A stretch of 64,000 bases of DNA, from assembly GCA_031769625.1 (NCBI GenBank), contig JAUIMM010000188.1:10144001-10208000 (forward strand). The letters are read 5' to 3'. This document shows, piece after piece, positions 11,062 through 22,930 of the stretch. The DNA comes from Taudactylus pleione. Its lineage: Eukaryota; Chordata; Amphibia; Anura; Myobatrachidae. Numbering within the stretch: the stretch's first letter is position 1; the number at the start of each line of letters is the position of its first letter. Under the pieces are notes generated by a model. That model was not told where the DNA came from. It saw only the letters and a program-made list of their open reading frames with translations, and did no database searches. Both the position numbers and the translations under genes were made by a program.

Positions 11062-11760
11062 TGCCGTCGCAGCTGGATGCGGCAGATGATGAGAGTAGAT
11101 ACGGCTGGTGCGATTCGCTGCTGGATGCGGCTGATGAGGAGAGTAGATACGGCTGGTGCGATTCGCTGCTGGATGCGGCTGATGATGAGAGTAGATGCGG
11201 CTGGTGCGGTTTGCAGCTGGATGCGGCTGATGATGAGAGTAGATACGGCTGGTGAGATTCGCTGCTGGATGCGGCTGATGATGAGAGTAGTTACGGCTGG
11301 TGCGATTCGCTGCTGGATGCGGCTGATGATGAGAGTAGACACGGCTGGTGCGATTCCCTGCTGGATGCGGCTGATGATGAGAGTAGATACGGCTGGTGAG
11401 ATTCGCTGCTGGATGCGGCAGATGATGAGAGTAGATACGGCTGGTGAGATTCGCTGCTGGATGCGGCCGATGATGAGAGTAGACACGGCTGGTGCGATTC
11501 GCTGCTGGATGCGGCTGATGATGAGAGTAGATACGGCTGGTGCGGTTTGCAGCTGGATGCGGCAGATGAGAGAGTAGACACGGCTGGTGCGATTCGCTGC
11601 TGGATGCGGCTGATGATGAGAGTAGATACGGCTGGTGCGGTTTGCAGCTGGATGCGGCAGATGAGAGTAGATGCGGCTGGTGCGGTTTGCAGCTGGATGC
11701 GGCTGATGATGAGAGTAGTTACGGCTGGTGCGATTCGCTGCTGGATGTGGCTGATGGGGC
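11062..11760. repeat. 48-bp minisatellite, about 14-15 units
   Basis: The unit contains GCTGCTGGATGCGGCTGATG, ATGAGAGTAGATACGG and CTGGTGCGATTC. The GCTGGATG core recurs about fifteen times between 11070 and 11738, mean spacing 47.7 bp. Some units have GCGGTTTGCAGCTGG in place of GCGATTCGCTGCTGG, or lack GAT. Since 48 is a multiple of three, the array is open in several frames on both strands (for example 11016-11855 on the minus strand). These frames repeat every 16 residues and are not genes. Confidence 0.95.
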
Positions 11761-11769
11761 GGACGACCA

Positions 11770-12999
11770 TCGCATCCTAGTCTGCCGTCGATTGCAAAGA
11801 ACCATTGGATCTCTGCCATCGATGGCAAAACCATAAACCATCGGTAACTAACCATCGATGATTTTTATCTGTCAATAGCCATCCCTACTAGAGCAGCGGA
11901 TGCTGATTAAACAACGAGTGAATGCGACTGAAGTAGTGAGCCGCACGAAGACTTGCCTAAGCAGCGTTGCAAAGGGGGACAATGACTAGCTCAGCGGCTG
12001 ACTGGGCCCCTGCTACGCTCCTCCAGCAAACCTGGGCCCAGATAATTTCTACCCACTCCCACACCCCCTCACGGCACTCAATAATATTGTGCCTAGAGAC
12101 CAACCTAACTTCTAAATCTGCTCTTGGGCCTGGAATCTGCTCAGTTAAGTTCCTTCAGATGGGAAGTCTGTGTGACCTCATCATATGATGTAACCGGGGG
12201 CGTCCTACCGATAGCCAGGCCTGGGATCTTCCACAGGATAGCTGACAGATCTTTGGCTGATGGCTGTAAAATAATAAGATATCTATTTCAGTGTGCCGCT
12301 ATGTGCCTCGTGCCTCAGTGATACCGCTAGTTCCTAGTGACTGACAAGAAGCTTAGATCAAGGGCCAGTCTACACAAAATGGGGCTTTCGGCAGAAATGA
12401 AAGTGGGATAATGTAACTTATGGAAAGAACTTTTGGACATCTGTAATGAGATCCCTGGAAGAAATATCTATAAAATAATATTAGAGTAGATGAATTTGAG
12501 CGCCCGGGCTGATGCGGTCTCTCTCTCCTGTGGCCTGATACCGACGCGCTGGGTCAGGTGTTATTAAGACTGCGAGAACAAGAAAGAAAACGCAACTTTT
12601 CATAGTGTAATATACCAGTAGGCATAATGTCATTTACCATTAATAATGGCTAGCGGTATGTAATATACCTATGAAATTATTTGATGCAGTAAATAAAACA
12701 CTGATTGGCCCCTGCTTCACAAAGCTCCTCCCCTGCCCTGCTGCATTGCTAACGACCCCTCCCCCTCCGAGGACCTGCTCCACCTCAAATCTACTACACA
12801 ATAATACCTATTAATAGCAGAAGGATGACTTTTATGAGTGGCATATTTGTATGATGTCGTTGTCTGAGCAGGGCACATCCTATACCAAATTAAATGCCTT
12901 GGTCCGTAAATTTGCAGAAAAATATTGGTGTTGTAATTGGTTGCTTCGTTTCGGAGTTATGTGGCAAAACATCCGCCTGCCATTTACAATGCTTCACCA
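11770..12999 (+). other. HDHD2: HDHD2 intron sequence, nothing recognised
   Basis: A CCATCGATGGCAAA palindrome with a nearby AACCATCGATGATT lies at about 11817-11860, probably part of the element that hosts the 48-bp minisatellite. Otherwise this is AT-rich intron with no repeat ends or conserved frames. Confidence 0.5.
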
Positions 13000-13167
13000 T
13001 TGTGCTCTGGAAAATGTGACAGTTGGTGAATTCTCCCTGGGCACCTGCTGGATGACTTGGAACATGTGACCTGCTGGGTGGTCTGGAAACTGTCAGTTAC
13101 TGAACTTTCCCTGTTTACCTGCTGGGTAATCTGGAAAATGTGACCTGCTGGGTAGTCTGGAAACTGA
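13000..13167. repeat. Short imperfect tandem repeat built on TGACCTGCTGGGT and TCTGGAAA
   Basis: The motifs CTGCTGGGTAATCTGGAAA, CTGCTGGGTGGTCTGGAAA, CTGCTGGGTAGTCTGGAAA and CTGCTGGATGACTTGGAAC recur within 170 bp, some followed by TGTGAC and by TTCTCCCTG/TTTCCCTG. It is a local duplication with no coding frame. Confidence 0.75.
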
Positions 13168-14060
13168 GTTATTTGCAGCCACATCAGTGCGTCTTGTGGG
13201 GACCTCAATCACCAACTGCTGTGTTATTTCATTATTCACTTCACCCCACACTGTTTACACCAATGCGAGGCTGGCCCAGAGGACATTCACGTGGTGGAAC
13301 ACAGGTTGCCCAGAGTGCGCGCAATTCAAAGATCTTAAACAACATATGAACAAGATAAACTGATCTGCTGCTTGCATTGTGCATGACATATTCACAACAA
13401 TACCTCTCTTTGTGTCCTATGGACGTGTAATGTGTGAACTGTGGAGCCCTACACTTCTTGGTAGAGGACATTAAAGGCAATTTTTCAGACTAATGTCACA
13501 ATGTAGTTGTTCCACCATATTTAGCAAAACTTTTTATGATAAATTCCCTCAAAGTACAGATTCATTATCTCCATAATAACCTCAGTAACTAATTTCCATA
13601 ATATCCTACCTAACCAAGGTGGTTACGCCGGGATTCCCTAGTCTTTTTTATCCAATATGTCTGTACTTTATATGTTCCTTTTATGTATCAGTGATTCAAA
13701 CTGGTATACCTTCACCTATGTCTTAGATCACCCCCTTATCCATCCAAACCACATCCAGTCCTGCAAGACAGATGCACTTTAAAAACCTGGTCCAAGTTTG
13801 GGCAATTCTTGTTACCTAGTCAGTACCTCTTTCATTCCCATGTAGCCCATCTGAGGGGAAACCTCTACAATGGTACCCCATATATTACCTCCAATCCAGC
13901 AGCAGTGGGTGGGATTTCCTCACTGGGTGGGTGTGTGCTGGAGGTGGCAGCTGATTTGGCAAGAGGTGGGGCCGAACCAGTGAGCCGTTCACCTAAAATG
14001 TACACCTGCGCTCTGTCTGCATTAATATATGAGGTGGGAGCCGTTGACCAGTAATTCTAC
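13168..14060 (+). other. HDHD2: HDHD2 intron sequence, nothing recognised
   Basis: No repeats with clear ends, and only short uninformative open frames. Confidence 0.5.
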
Positions 14061-14063
14061 TTA

Positions 14064-14465
14064 TACCCCTTTTACACCAGAGCAAAAACCTGGGTTTTTG
14101 CTGGGTCTACCCGGGTCGCAGCTCAGTGTAAAAGGGTCCCTGAAAAATAACTTGGGTCAAGTGACCCAGCAATCCAACCCAGGTAGCTACCAGGGTTGGA
14201 CCCAGGTAATGGTGCAGTGTAAACGGTGCGACCCGGGTTATCCGACCTGGGTCATGCCTAAAATGAGCTGATTGGTGGTTGTGGAGCAGTCACCTCCCAC
14301 TTTTTATGACCTCACAGGTTTAGCTGGGCAGACCTGAGTTCAGTGTGAATAGAGCTGACCTGGGAGTAACCCAGATCAAAGGTGTAGTGTAAATGGGGTC
14401 TGACCTGGGTTGGAACCATGTCCAAAAACCCAGGTCAGACCCGGGTTTTTGGTGGAAAAGAGGTA
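14064..14465. mobile_element. MITE rich in ACCCGGGT-type motifs, TTA target duplication
   Basis: The ends are TACCCCTTTTACACCA at 14064 and TGGTGGAAAAGAGGTA ending at 14465, with TTA on both sides (14061-14063 and 14466-14468). Multiple internal CTGGGTT, CCCGGGT and AACCCAGG motifs give many alternative hairpins. No protein is encoded. It is a non-autonomous DNA transposon; the superfamily is uncertain. Confidence 0.8.
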
Positions 14466-14972
14466 TTATTTGGGATTTTGAACCCGGAAAGTGTTTGGAA
14501 TTATGTTCTCTTTTGTAATAAGTAACATTTCCCTGTCTTATCCCTTAAGCGGAGAAAGTCTGGCACTCGGTGCATTCATATGTATTTGGTGTCTCGCACA
14601 GAGCATTAAACCATCATTGCATTTCTCAATTAACTCTGTTGAGATGTTTAGTATAAGGTGGAAGATGGAATATTGCGCCACAGATAATACCGGGAAGCAG
14701 CAGAAAAACTTCCTGGGGGGAGGCGGAATAAGGGGCTATAACGAGATAACAACGTCAGGAGGAAAATAATGAAACGGCTGTTATATAGATATAACACAAT
14801 AAAGGACAGGTCTGCCCGGTATAAAGACTATTTTAGTACAGGTCTGAGAATTAAAGGTTTAGCATTGATGAGAATTCTCTCCTTGGGCTTTTGTATTCAA
14901 GCGTGACTAAATTATAGATTGAATGTACAATTCAATTATTCTCCTGGTGACCTCTCTATTCTCTGCTCTCAG

Positions 14973-15057
14973 GAATAGCCACAGACAGTCCCAATGCTGT
15001 GCTGATAGGATTAGCTCCAGAACACTTCAGCTACCAAACCATGAATAAGGCCTTCAG
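14973..15057 (+). CDS. HDHD2: HDHD2, third coding exon (residues 104-132)
   Basis: This short 85-bp exon lies between an acceptor (CTCTCAG ending at 14972) and a GTGAGC donor at 15058. It completes Gly104, then reads [18 protein letters not shown] and [10 protein letters not shown], which is the cap-domain segment of HDHD2 (the human protein has a closely similar GLAPEHF stretch). It enters in phase 1 and leaves two bases of codon 132. A PIF/Harbinger-like MITE with TTA target duplications lies 507 bp upstream in the same intron. Confidence 0.93.
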
Positions 15058-15315
15058 GTGAGCGCTGTCCTGATTGTGTTTTATGATTCATATAATTGTC
15101 TGGTTACTTTTTAACAGACGGATTAATTCTTGTTGCTCCAGAGGGAATGACTGCACCGCGTAATGTGGTTCCATCTGTTTAATAAGGAACGCATAGAGCT
15201 GTGGATTTGCTTGCTCCAGTTATCCCCTGCTCTCAGTCAGCCCTATAGGCTTTATACTTTGCTTTTCACCTTACAGGGAAATTGCGCGCTCGCTTTAAAG
15301 GGCCAGTAACACTGA

Positions 15316-15792
15316 GGGCTTCATTCAGACCCGCTCGCAAGCGGGTCGATGTTGAGGCCCTGCGCACGCACTAGCCCCGGAGCGAGAGAGAAATTCTCTC
15401 GCTCCGGGGCTCACTACAAAAGGGGCAGCTGTCGATGGCAATCGACAGCTTGCACCGTTTTGTAGGCGGGGCGGGGGGGGGGGTTGGCTGGCCAAACGGA
15501 AGCATTCCCGAAGGAGCGCCTGCCGTTTCGGGGCCAACCCCACTGACATCACTGGCTCTATTAGAGCCGAAAGCTCACTGGGGCTTGCGGCAGACAAGAC
15601 CCTACCACAAGGGTCTCGTCACAAGCCCTGATGGTCGCGATGGTCTTGACCATCAACCTGGCCTCTCACTGAAGCTGTGGGTGGTCACCCACAGCTTAGC
15701 GAGCGGCCAGGAGGCCGGCTCTTTACAGAGAAGCGTCCGCCCTCATTCAGAGCGAGCGCTCGCATTTTGCGAGCAGCTCCGAATGAGGTCCC
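15316..15792. mobile_element. MITE, family B, inverted copy
   Basis: It begins GGGCTTCATTCAGACCCGC and ends CGAATGAGGTCCC. Inside are GCTCCGGGGCTCACTAC, CTGTCGATGGCAATCGACAG and the terminal GCGCTCGCATTTTGCGAGC hairpin, all of which match the element at 5721-6158 on the other strand. The flanking bases do not give a clean duplication. It starts 258 bp after the third HDHD2 coding exon. Confidence 0.8.
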
Positions 15793-15962
15793 GAATGTTT
15801 TATGCAGATCTGCCCCCTTGGCAATGCGCGGGACTGGCCTCCGCTGGAGTGACGCCATTTTGCCATAGTGCGCTTATGGTGGTATTTGCGCAATGATCCG
15901 AGAACAAAGCGTAAGCAATTACGAGCTGGTAAAACAACAAGGGGGCCTGACTTAAGAGATTT

Positions 15963-16140
15963 TGGAGGAGATGTATCAAGCCCTGGATAGATATAAGGGG
16001 GAAAGGTTTGCGCAAAGCAACCACTCAACGTCTAACTGTCGTTTAGCCAGCACAGTCTTTGAAATGGAAGTTAGAAGCTGATTGGTTGCTTTGAGCAACT
16101 AATTCAGTTTCTCTCTCTCCAAGGCTTGATATATCTTACA
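15963..16140. mobile_element. Decayed foldback MITE
   Basis: The left segment GGAGGAGATGTATCAAGCC pairs with AAGGCTTGATATATCTTACA at the right, and GAAGCTGATTGGTTGC lies in between. The arms are more diverged than those at 7939-8130. A run of about a dozen C follows directly at 16140. Confidence 0.55.
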
Positions 16141-16704
16141 CCCCCCCCCCCCGGGTTATGGAGGCAGGCGCATTGGTATGCCAAGCTGAGACCGTCTGTG
16201 TCTTGACGTTCTACCCCACGGTGAGGTTACTAGAAGTCTCCTGATGTCTATTCCTCTTTTGCTACCATGGAAGAGAACAGGAGAGCCAAAGGCACTACTA
16301 AAGTATCATCATATACCAGATACACTCCTGAGTCCCTACCTCCGGAGACCACCTTCTAAGACTGTCCTCAGCTACAGCGGGCACTTCTAAAAAACAAACA
16401 AAAATAAATAACCTACCGGGCAGACGTTCTTTTTGTATCCCATTCCCAAACAATATTCTGTTTTGAACACGATGCAAGAACACTGTGACGGCTGAGAGGT
16501 TCCTTATTGCTCCTCTTCCCAAACCTCATACATATTAAGGTGGCTAAACACTGGCTATACAAATAGCCACATCCAGCAATTTGGCATTGGGTCCGGGTCA
16601 CCAGATCATAATGCCGGCTTGTTAGTGGAGCCAGCATATAAATGGTCATCTGCCACAGCGGTCATCTGCCAAAAAGATCTATGCCCATGCCTGATAGTGA
16701 TACA

Positions 16705-17276
16705 GGACCTCATTCAGAGTCGGTCGTTGCGGCCACTCGGTCGTTCGCTAAACTGCGCATGCTTAAAAAATTTGCAATGCGCGTGCGCAATCTAGCTATT
16801 ACGATCAGAAATTGCTCTCTCCTTGAACACAGCCAGGTCGTTAGTTTGAGTGACAGGATGAGGCTTTTGTGGGTGGTAACAGGGGAAGGTGCTTGTGAAC
16901 GGGGGAGTGGAGATCCGAACGCAGGCGTGCCTGACTATGCAAACGGCGTTTTATGGGAGTGCATAATTAACTAAGTAGCGTCATGGCACATGTGACCTGG
17001 GAGGTTATTACACTGACTAGATCGTAGTGCTTAGAGGGTATGGTCAACCTTAAGCTCTACGATCAGCTCCGATGGTTCCCGATGGTCTCGATTAATCCTT
17101 ATAGGCCCGGAGATTACGTGTAATGCAAACGAGAAGGGGGTGTATTTTTTAGTCTTACGGCCGCATCCTCCCCTCGCTCGTCCAGCTAACGATCCTATCT
17201 TAACGACGCAACTTGCGAGCGCTTCATTTGCATATCCGGCCCCTTTTACCTTTACGACCGACTCTGAATGAGGTCC
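16705..17276. mobile_element. PIF/Harbinger-like MITE, family A, second complete copy
   Basis: The terminal inverted repeats are over 20 bp and near perfect: GGACCTCATTCAGAGTCGG at the left, and its complement ending GAATGAGGTCC at 17276. The flanking 3-bp direct repeat is ACA (16702-16704 and 17277-17279). It shares the TGAGTGACAGGA and GGTGGTAACAGGGG stretch with the copy at 827-1389, in the same orientation. It lies in the intron between the third and fourth HDHD2 coding exons. Confidence 0.9.
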
Positions 17277-17279
17277 ACA

Positions 17280-19945
17280 GTCCTTTCCAATCTGAGCGGT
17301 TTCTGGCGCCACATTCGCTCGTTAGCCACACACGGTGATCTCTATGCCAATATCGGCACGTATGGAGCCAGAATTGTTCCTCAGGAACTCCACAAACCTT
17401 TGCATACTTGCTTACGGATGTTGCTATTGGCTGTAAAGCCTCAGGTCTTGCTAAATTGTTACAAAATGTAAAAGTGAAGATGTTATCTGTGCTGGTGAGG
17501 ATCTGTAATAGCTGATAACCGCCCCCCCCCCCCCCCCTTCCCCAGGACTCCAGGTCTATCCAACCTCAGAAGAAAAGGGAGGTCATGTGAGTGTAACGTA
17601 GAACGAAGAGGCCTGGTACACCATCCCCAATTTTATCTAATCTCCCAGCTGCTTATCTTATCACCCCTCTATCTGTAAGTGGAATGAAGAGATATTCTTA
17701 ATTACAGTGCGGTTTTCTTGTATGCTGTATAATTCGCGGCTGTCTTTCCCTTTCTGCATACAAGGACATGGATGGGAGAACGAACCCCAGTCTTGTCCCA
17801 GGTCAATGGTCCTGTTGCCATTTGCCTGTGTAATAAACTGTCGGTTCTCTCCAACAGGATCCTATGTACTATATGAAAGGTGCGTGCCTACCTGCAGTGC
17901 TGTGCAGGATCTAAGATGTATTGCCGTAATGTAGCCTGATACACCCATGTGACCCAATGCAATAGGGAGCGTTGATCCCAGAGAGTAGCAGGACCCTAGG
18001 AGCACAAAGTGGCTGTAATTGCAGACGGCCCTGGCAGCCCTATTTGCCACCGTGTGCTAATGCGAATATCCGCGCGGCTTCGCGCTAATAATCGCACCCC
18101 ACAATGTTTTGTCCGCCTGTCGTCGTTCGTGTCGCCACTTACACCCGCACGCCCCGCGCTGGGTGCACAGAGAAACAGACGTCCGTTTTCCCGAAGCATG
18201 CTTCATACTAACACGGAAGTCTGGCTACACGCCCACCCCACGCCAACAATATGGATCGCTGCTGCGGCTGCGTCTTTATGCTAATTAGTCTCTGGAGGCA
18301 GTCGCTCACCGCCACGTGCTCGCATCTGGCTGGCCACCACCCTGTTACTTCCCGGAAATGGCCACCAAAATGGCGTGGATCTGTGTGCAATTTCGGTCTG
18401 CGCCTTTATTCGGTAGCCACGGCGGCGCATGCGCCCAATGAAAACGTCAGCCGCTTGCATGCGGCATTGACATTACGTGCACCTCTGTACGAGGCCCTAA
18501 GAGTTCAGCGATTCGGGGCCCGTCGTGATGAGGACACAAATTGCATTATTGATAGCAGGCAGATGTGAAATGTGCAGAGTTAGATGTGGGAGGGGCGAGT
18601 CCAAGCTCCAGTCTACATTGCAGTATAAAAATACAGCTGCCCAACATTAGTGGGCTACATGCAGAAGCAGATGGTATTTACCCTGCATGTAAATATAATA
18701 AATGTATTTACACCTTTTGTATTGCAAGGAGTGCAAATATCTACAGAGGCAAAGCAGGAATCCGTACCAACTATGTAAGAACATCTCGTCTGCTGGAGTG
18801 AGAGCGTGATAACTCCCCCCTCCGGCGACCCCTGACAGAGCCTAGAGCTGCCGCACTGTCTCACCTCCCAGCTGGCTCCAGTGGGTATACGCGGGATCCT
18901 GCAAGCACCACGAGATCTCACGGGCAGCCAGCAGAGCCAGGGGCAGTGCTGACCCTGCTGTGATGGGACAAGGACAGCTGCAGCAGTGCCACTGACTGTA
19001 CAAACACTTTGGCTGCACATCTGCGACCTATCTTGAAGATAGGCGCGCCGATAATGACGGGGACGCATAGTCATTGCACACACTTCACCACATTACTACA
19101 TGGGGGAGAAGCGGTATCAGCGTACATATGTGTGCTGATACCACGAAAACCCCATAACTCCGCTTCATAGATCTACCCCCTAGTTAGTTACTTATTTTTG
19201 CTTTACTTCCAACCTAGAATCAGACCCTTTAGCGTTAATAATAATAATTATTAAAAATGAGGTCATGGCGTTGTGCGTGGGGGGTGTGGCTTGGCTGCCA
19301 TTTATCCTTGACCTGCCTCTGGACTGTCCAATCCTCACAGTCTGAACCCACCCCTGTGTGAGTGGTCCCACCGCAGCGTTTACCATCCTTGCCGGACATG
19401 GTTTGGCACCTAGATAGCCCATCCGTGCACTACATGACCCAGCTGCGACCTCCTCCTTCCTGGCGGCTTTTAAACAACATCTAAATAATTGCAATGTGCT
19501 TCATATGTTCTATTCTCACTCGCCTATTAGCCGTGCCTATGACTTTTTGCAGCATATATAGTTGTTTTGGGGTGGCGATACTCGTACCGAGCGGAGGGAG
19601 TAGTTTGGAAAGACGGGCAAATCAGTTTGCCAAAAATCTTGCCATAAAATACAGAGATGATTGGAGACAGAATAAAAAAAAAAAGTTGCCTTATTATCGG
19701 AGTGTCGGGTTATCGTGGACTGTGAGCAGACAGGGACCTGATAAGGAACAGTGATTACAGGATTCCTAGGCGGAGATCAGAAAGGTCTGATTGACTTTAT
19801 AGGTTAGAGCTGTGATAAGAAGTCGGTACAGCTCTGCTCAGATACATGCGGGTACACGCTCCTATTGCAGGAGCCTTTCTGCCAGACGTTGGCTCTTTGT
19901 GGCATGTGACCAGGGGCGGGCGCTATAAAACAGTCCATTTTCATA
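17280..19945 (+). other. HDHD2: HDHD2 intron sequence with minor repeats
   Basis: This stretch has a C run of about 17 at 17521-17538, a CpG-rich stretch at about 18030-18500, and a 9-bp stem hairpin (GGTATCAGC at 19113 with GCTGATACC at 19134). The CpG-rich part may be a diverged repeat. No conserved protein frame was seen. Confidence 0.45.
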
Positions 19946-20428
19946 CGGTATGCAGTCGGGATGCCGACGGTCTAAATGCCGACTTTAGGCATCCCGACTG
20001 TCTAATGACTGGCGTCAAAATCCCGACGCCTGTCATTTTACCTATGCCGGGAGCCCGATGCCCAGCAACCCGATCGAAGGTAAGCCGGGCGCGGACAGCC
20101 GTGGGGGGGGAGGGTTAGGTTAGGGGCTGCCGGGGGGGACTTCCGGTAGGCAGCCCCCCGGGAGGGTTAGGCTTAGGGAAGGGTGTTTTAGGGTTAGGCA
20201 CCCCCAGGGGGAGGTCAGTGTTAGGCACCCCCCGGGAGACTTAGGTTTAGGCTGCGGGGAAGGGAGGGGGGTTAGGGATAGGCACTTGGGGGGAGGTTAG
20301 GATTAGGCATCCCTAAGGGAGGGGTAGGGGGGGGGATTAGGTTAGCGGTACTTACCTGAATTATCAGTCGGGATCTTCACCCCTGCCGGGCTTCCGCTGT
20401 CGGGATTTGAACCGCTGGCCATACTGAT
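19946..20428. mobile_element. G-rich repeat element with TTAGGG-like internal repeats, copy 1
   Basis: Near the left end, GTCGGGATGCCGAC opens several GGGAT/CCGAC hairpins, then AGGTAAGCCGGGCGCGGAC leads into about 240 bp of GGGTTAGG, GGTTAGGCAC and poly-G text. The right end has ATCAGTCGGGATC, TGCCGGG and finally CATACTGATTCC. The same modules recur in the same order at 23229-23562, which defines a dispersed family. No coding frame. Confidence 0.75.
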
Positions 20429-20544
20429 TCCTTACATGTATCACACATATATCCCCAGATCTGTAATTCCCGCTGCCAGACACAATTTACACGTAGACCT
20501 CATGGACACTCGAAACAAGACCCAGGCCGTGATGCATGAAACCT

Positions 20545-20665
20545 TCTAAAGAGGACAGGTGGAGACGTTTCCTATAGCAACCAATCGGCTTTTACCTATC
20601 ATTTTAAATAATGTATTATAGCTATAATCTGATTGGTTGCTATACAGATACATTTTATTGGATGA
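20545..20665. mobile_element. Foldback MITE fragment
   Basis: The text from CTATAGCAACCAATCGGC near 20572 is followed by the complementary CTGATTGGTTGCTATA near 20628, enclosing an AT-rich loop. It is similar to the core of the foldback element at 22763-22930. Confidence 0.5.
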
Positions 20666-20669
20666 TCAT

Positions 20670-21388
20670 ACAATTGTGCCGTCATTCCCCGATGTTTTAT
20701 ATACCGTATGTAGTTATTTCTTGTCATTTTTTCCTTATCGATTCCACCGTAGGCCCGGTCGCTGTGATGGACGTCAGGCCTGTCACCGTATCCTAAACCA
20801 GTGACCTTTGCCCTCACTGTGTATTTTTCCCTCCTTTTTATTTCCTCTCCCAGCTATTGCTTATGACCAGGTCAGAACGGTTATGCTGGCCCCTTCACTA
20901 ATAGTCATTGACTAAATGCCACTTTGACACCGGCAGGAAAATGACTGTCAGCTGTGCGGGCTCGGGAGGCGAGAGAAGGCGTCAGCAGCCGACGAGCTCA
21001 GTGTCTGGCCTGTCAATCGCACAAGGGCCCTATCTGCAGTGTTATAACCACTGATAATGGGGAGATTACAGATAACGAGTGTCCCTGGGTTGTAGCGGCT
21101 CCTGGTTCCTACTCCATGAAGAAAATGATAATAATCGGAGGAAAAGCTGATGGAAGTGTGACTCTCATCGTCGCCCAATTCGCCCAGGGATCTTTTTTTT
21201 GTGCTACTGTTTGTGCCACTTATTTCCTAGCTGGATTAATTGCAGCTTTTTTATTTTTTTATAAACATTTCCAAGACCCGTCCAGTGGAAACGTTATTTT
21301 TAATATTAAACAATCCCCTCCCCTAACAATCACAGTTATTCCTCTATTTGAGGTTCGAAGTGACGCTCTTACTACAAATAGACCTTAT
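20670..21388 (+). other. HDHD2: HDHD2 intron sequence, nothing recognised
   Basis: Open frames of 76 and 151 codons overlap on opposite strands near 20950-21400, but neither shows a recognisable motif or biased composition. They are most likely chance. Confidence 0.5.
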
Positions 21389-22203
21389 GGGGCATATTCA
21401 ATTGGGTAGTTTTCTAAAAAAAATAAATCTTGTGCTGCTGGATTTATCCTGCAGGCGCATTATTTTTGGTATTCAATTGGGTGAATGATTTTGGGGGGGG
21501 GGGCGAGCAATACTTTTTTTTGTTTGTTTGTTTGAGCACCTTCAGAGCAAGTTCAAGTTTTCTTAAAATCTTTATTTCTAGGAAAAATGGGACCTGCGGC
21601 AGAACCCCTAAAACACCCCCCCCCCCCCCCGGCTAATTAAGCAATTGTAAGTTTCCAAATAGCTTAATTAGCTAAAATTACTTACCTTGCAGCAGTGCTG
21701 TCCTCTTCCTCTGCTTCACCAAAAAGTCACGTCTTCCACTGGCTGTATGAGACCCCTGTCATGTCATGTGTGTGAGACCTCATGTCAGTGTGCGAGATCC
21801 CAACCGTGCAAGAGTGTGTGTGAGACCCCATGTCAGTGTGTGAGACCCCATGTCAGTGTGTGAGATCCCAGCCGTGCAAGAGTGTGTGTGAGACCCCATG
21901 TCAGTGTGTGAGACCCTCTGTGTGCGTGTGAGACCTCATGTCAGTGTGTGAGACCCCATGTCAGTGTGTGAGACCCCGTGTGTGTGCGAGATCCCCATCA
22001 TGTGTAAGACCCCCTGTGTGTATGAGATTCCCATCATGCGTGAGACCCCCGGTGCATGTTAGACCCGGTCAGGGGTAGGTTTTCTTTCTCTCCCCGTGGG
22101 TTTTGGCCGCAAAAAGTTTTCAACCAATTTTATTCAGAATTGGTCGTGAGGTCCGTGTACATTTTTTTTTGCGGCCAAAATACTGCACCCAATTGAATAT
22201 GCC
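21389..22203. mobile_element. Element with GGCATATTCAATTGGG ends, containing a minisatellite
   Basis: The left end GGCATATTCAATTGGG (21389-21406) pairs with CCCAATTGAATATGCC at 22188-22203. The ends match over at least 16 bp. Inside are a second ATTCAATTGGGT (about 21472), G and C homopolymer runs near 21493 and 21616, and the 20-bp minisatellite at about 21740-22065. It looks like a non-autonomous DNA element that has gained internal tandem repeats. Confidence 0.7.
21740..22065. repeat. Minisatellite, about 20-bp unit with GTGAGACCCCATGTCAG
   Basis: Successive units built on GTGTGTGAGACCCCATGTCA occur about a dozen times, with variant units (GAGATCCCAACCGTGCAAGA, GAGACCCTCTGTGTGCG). The repeat is imperfect and lies wholly within the element at 21389-22203. 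Confidence 0.85.
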
Positions 22204-22762
22204 TCTGTGTGTCCAGAGCGCTGATTGGGAAACAGGTAGTGGTGCCATTGAGTGGTCGCCGATTACACCCGTCCCAGTCAACATCTGACAGAAACCTCTA
22301 TTCAGATATCGTTCGGGCGGCGGGGTCATTTGTGGCCGGTACCTGCAGCGGTTTACAGACCGTTAGTCCTAAGACATCTCTTTGTTGGTTCCCCTGGTGA
22401 TGGGTTACAAGGGTTCTGGCTGCATCTCTCTCGTTGCACCATCTTGTCCGGCTACCGGATCCCGGTCTGCCTCATCCCTGGCTCTGCCTCCTCCGCACTC
22501 CCGTGTGGTAGTCAGACATTACGATCCGGAGCTGCAGAGATGAAAGTGTCAGTGTAGGGACGTGCGAGGGGATCCAGCGCTTATTACACCATGAATGGCG
22601 GTGTCAGTAGGAGCTGGATACGTCCTGTGTACAATGACGCAATCAGACGGTGATACTTGGCACCGATCGGGTTAAACATCACTAGTGCGTGTTACTGAAG
22701 GAAGATTACGTTTTGTTTATTAACATCTAATATATGTTTATCGCATGTCCCGGCTGTCACTT

Positions 22763-22930
22763 AAGGGGGGGATTTATCAAACCTAAAAGGGACGAGTGGT
22801 GGTACCCATAGTAACCAATCAAATTATAGCTATCGTACAGATTATACTAAATAAATGATAGCTAGAAGCTGATTGGTTGCTCTGTGTACACATTAACTTG
22901 TCCTCCTTAGAAGTTGATAAATCTCCCTTG
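22763..22930. mobile_element. Foldback MITE with GGGAGATTTATCAA-type ends
   Basis: The left end GGGGATTTATCAA pairs with TTGATAAATCTCCC at the right. The interior has ACCAATCAAATTATAGCTATC and, after a short loop, GATAGCTAGAAGCTGATTGGT. Similar CAACCAATC and GATTGGTTGC hairpins occur at about 20570-20645 and 16060-16100, probably the same broad family. Confidence 0.75.

Noticed and set aside
11016..11855. 279-codon minus-strand frame as a gene
   Set aside because: It is the 48-bp minisatellite read in one frame, with a 16-residue period; overlapping plus-strand frames are equally open.
20100..20345. True interstitial telomere
   Set aside because: The motifs are irregular (GGGTTAGG and GGTTAGGCAC mixed with poly-G), and the block recurs inside a second copy of the same element at 23229-23562, so it belongs to a dispersed repeat.
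20954..21409. 151-codon plus-strand frame as an extra exon
   Set aside because: It lacks convincing splice sites in a suitable phase and has no homology I recognise; the third and fourth HDHD2 coding exons already join in frame without it.
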